From a bacterium (lineage in GTDB: Bacteria > Patescibacteriota > Minisyncoccia > Minisyncoccales > PEYH01), in NCBI GenBank assembly GCA_021161645.1, contig JAGHAC010000038.1:1-7165 (forward strand): a stretch of DNA of 7,165 nucleotides. The letters are read 5' to 3'. Positions within the stretch are counted from its first letter, which is position 1. Every line of letters starts with the position of its first letter. Position numbers and translations under genes: made by a program. The notes under the pieces were generated by a model. That model saw only the letters and a list, made by a program, of their open reading frames with translations. It was not told the DNA's origin and ran no database searches. Of the stretch, positions 7,010-7,165 are shown in pieces.

Positions 7010-7165
7010 CCTTTCTTCTCTTCCTTCAGCTTTAATTCAACATTCATACCAAGCGATTTCAGTTCGTTTATCAAAAGAGAAAATGACGCCGGAATGCTTG
7101 GCGGTTCAATCTTTTCTCCTTTCAATATTGCTTGATAAGCAGCCGCCCTACCAGGGACATCATCA
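7000..7165 (-). CDS. rpoB: DNA-directed RNA polymerase subunit beta, C-terminal end (5' end outside window)
   Basis: The last 54 codons of rpoB are present. The translation starts DDVPGRAAAYQAILKGE, continues with PPSIPASFSLLINELKSLGM and reaches NVELKLKEEKKGNF before a TAA at 7002-7000. It matches the conserved beta C-terminus, comparable to DDVAGR...[22 protein letters not shown] in E. coli. This region anchors to the beta' clamp and links the two large subunits. The conserved part ends at NVEL; the following ten residues are a short charged extension. Its last two codons and the stop lie inside the outer block of the inverted repeat, so the natural end of this gene may have been reset by the element. 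Base 7165 belongs to a split codon. Confidence 0.96.
   Translation of the reverse strand, partial: DDVPGRAAAYQAILKGEKIEPPSIPASFSLLINELKSLGMNVELKLKEEKKGNF

Noticed and set aside
6490..7020. Target-site duplication flanking the IVP unit
   Set aside because: The bases outside the outer repeat blocks (AAAAT on the left, CCTTTC on the right) share no direct repeat, so no duplication can be claimed.

Overview
This window is a compact, AT-rich bacterial chromosome segment in which every recognisable gene lies on the minus strand. Read in transcription order, from high to low coordinates, it holds: the last 54 codons of rpoB; a small four-helix-bundle gene of the 23S rRNA intervening-sequence protein (IVP/S23) family; complete rpoC; complete ftsK; and the first 157 codons of recA. 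No rRNA, tRNA, CRISPR array or other non-coding RNA was seen, and no gene-free stretch exceeds 100 bases.

The sequence does not name the organism. The low-GC core genes, the short RNA polymerase subunits without the large E. coli-type trigger-loop insertion, the near absence of Shine-Dalgarno motifs and an IVP gene set in AT-rich repeats together suggest a Candidate Phyla Radiation (Patescibacteria) bacterium, perhaps Parcubacteria-like. This is an inference of moderate confidence. UGA is not reassigned here: the long frames contain no in-frame UGA, and glycine uses ordinary GGN codons.

Layout: RpoB ends at 7000. Positions 6498-7009 form a roughly 512-base unit, with imperfect inverted repeats at both ends and the IVP gene (6570-6974) between them. 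RpoC (2935-6492) begins 5 bases beyond the unit's left end. A 36-base spacer separates rpoC from ftsK (493-2898), and a 20-base spacer separates ftsK from recA (3' end outside the window). The tight spacing, shared strand and lack of a visible terminator suggest co-transcription of transcription (rpoBC), chromosome segregation (ftsK) and recombination (recA) genes.

The most notable feature is the IVP unit inside the rpoB-rpoC junction. Its right repeat supplies the rpoB stop codon and the low-complexity N-terminus of the IVP protein. Its left repeat occupies the place where the rpoC ribosome binding site should be. In RNA the two arms could pair and bring the rpoB stop close to the rpoC start, much as the ends of IVS elements pair in 23S rRNA. 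This looks like a small mobile or formerly mobile element that has fitted itself into an essential operon.
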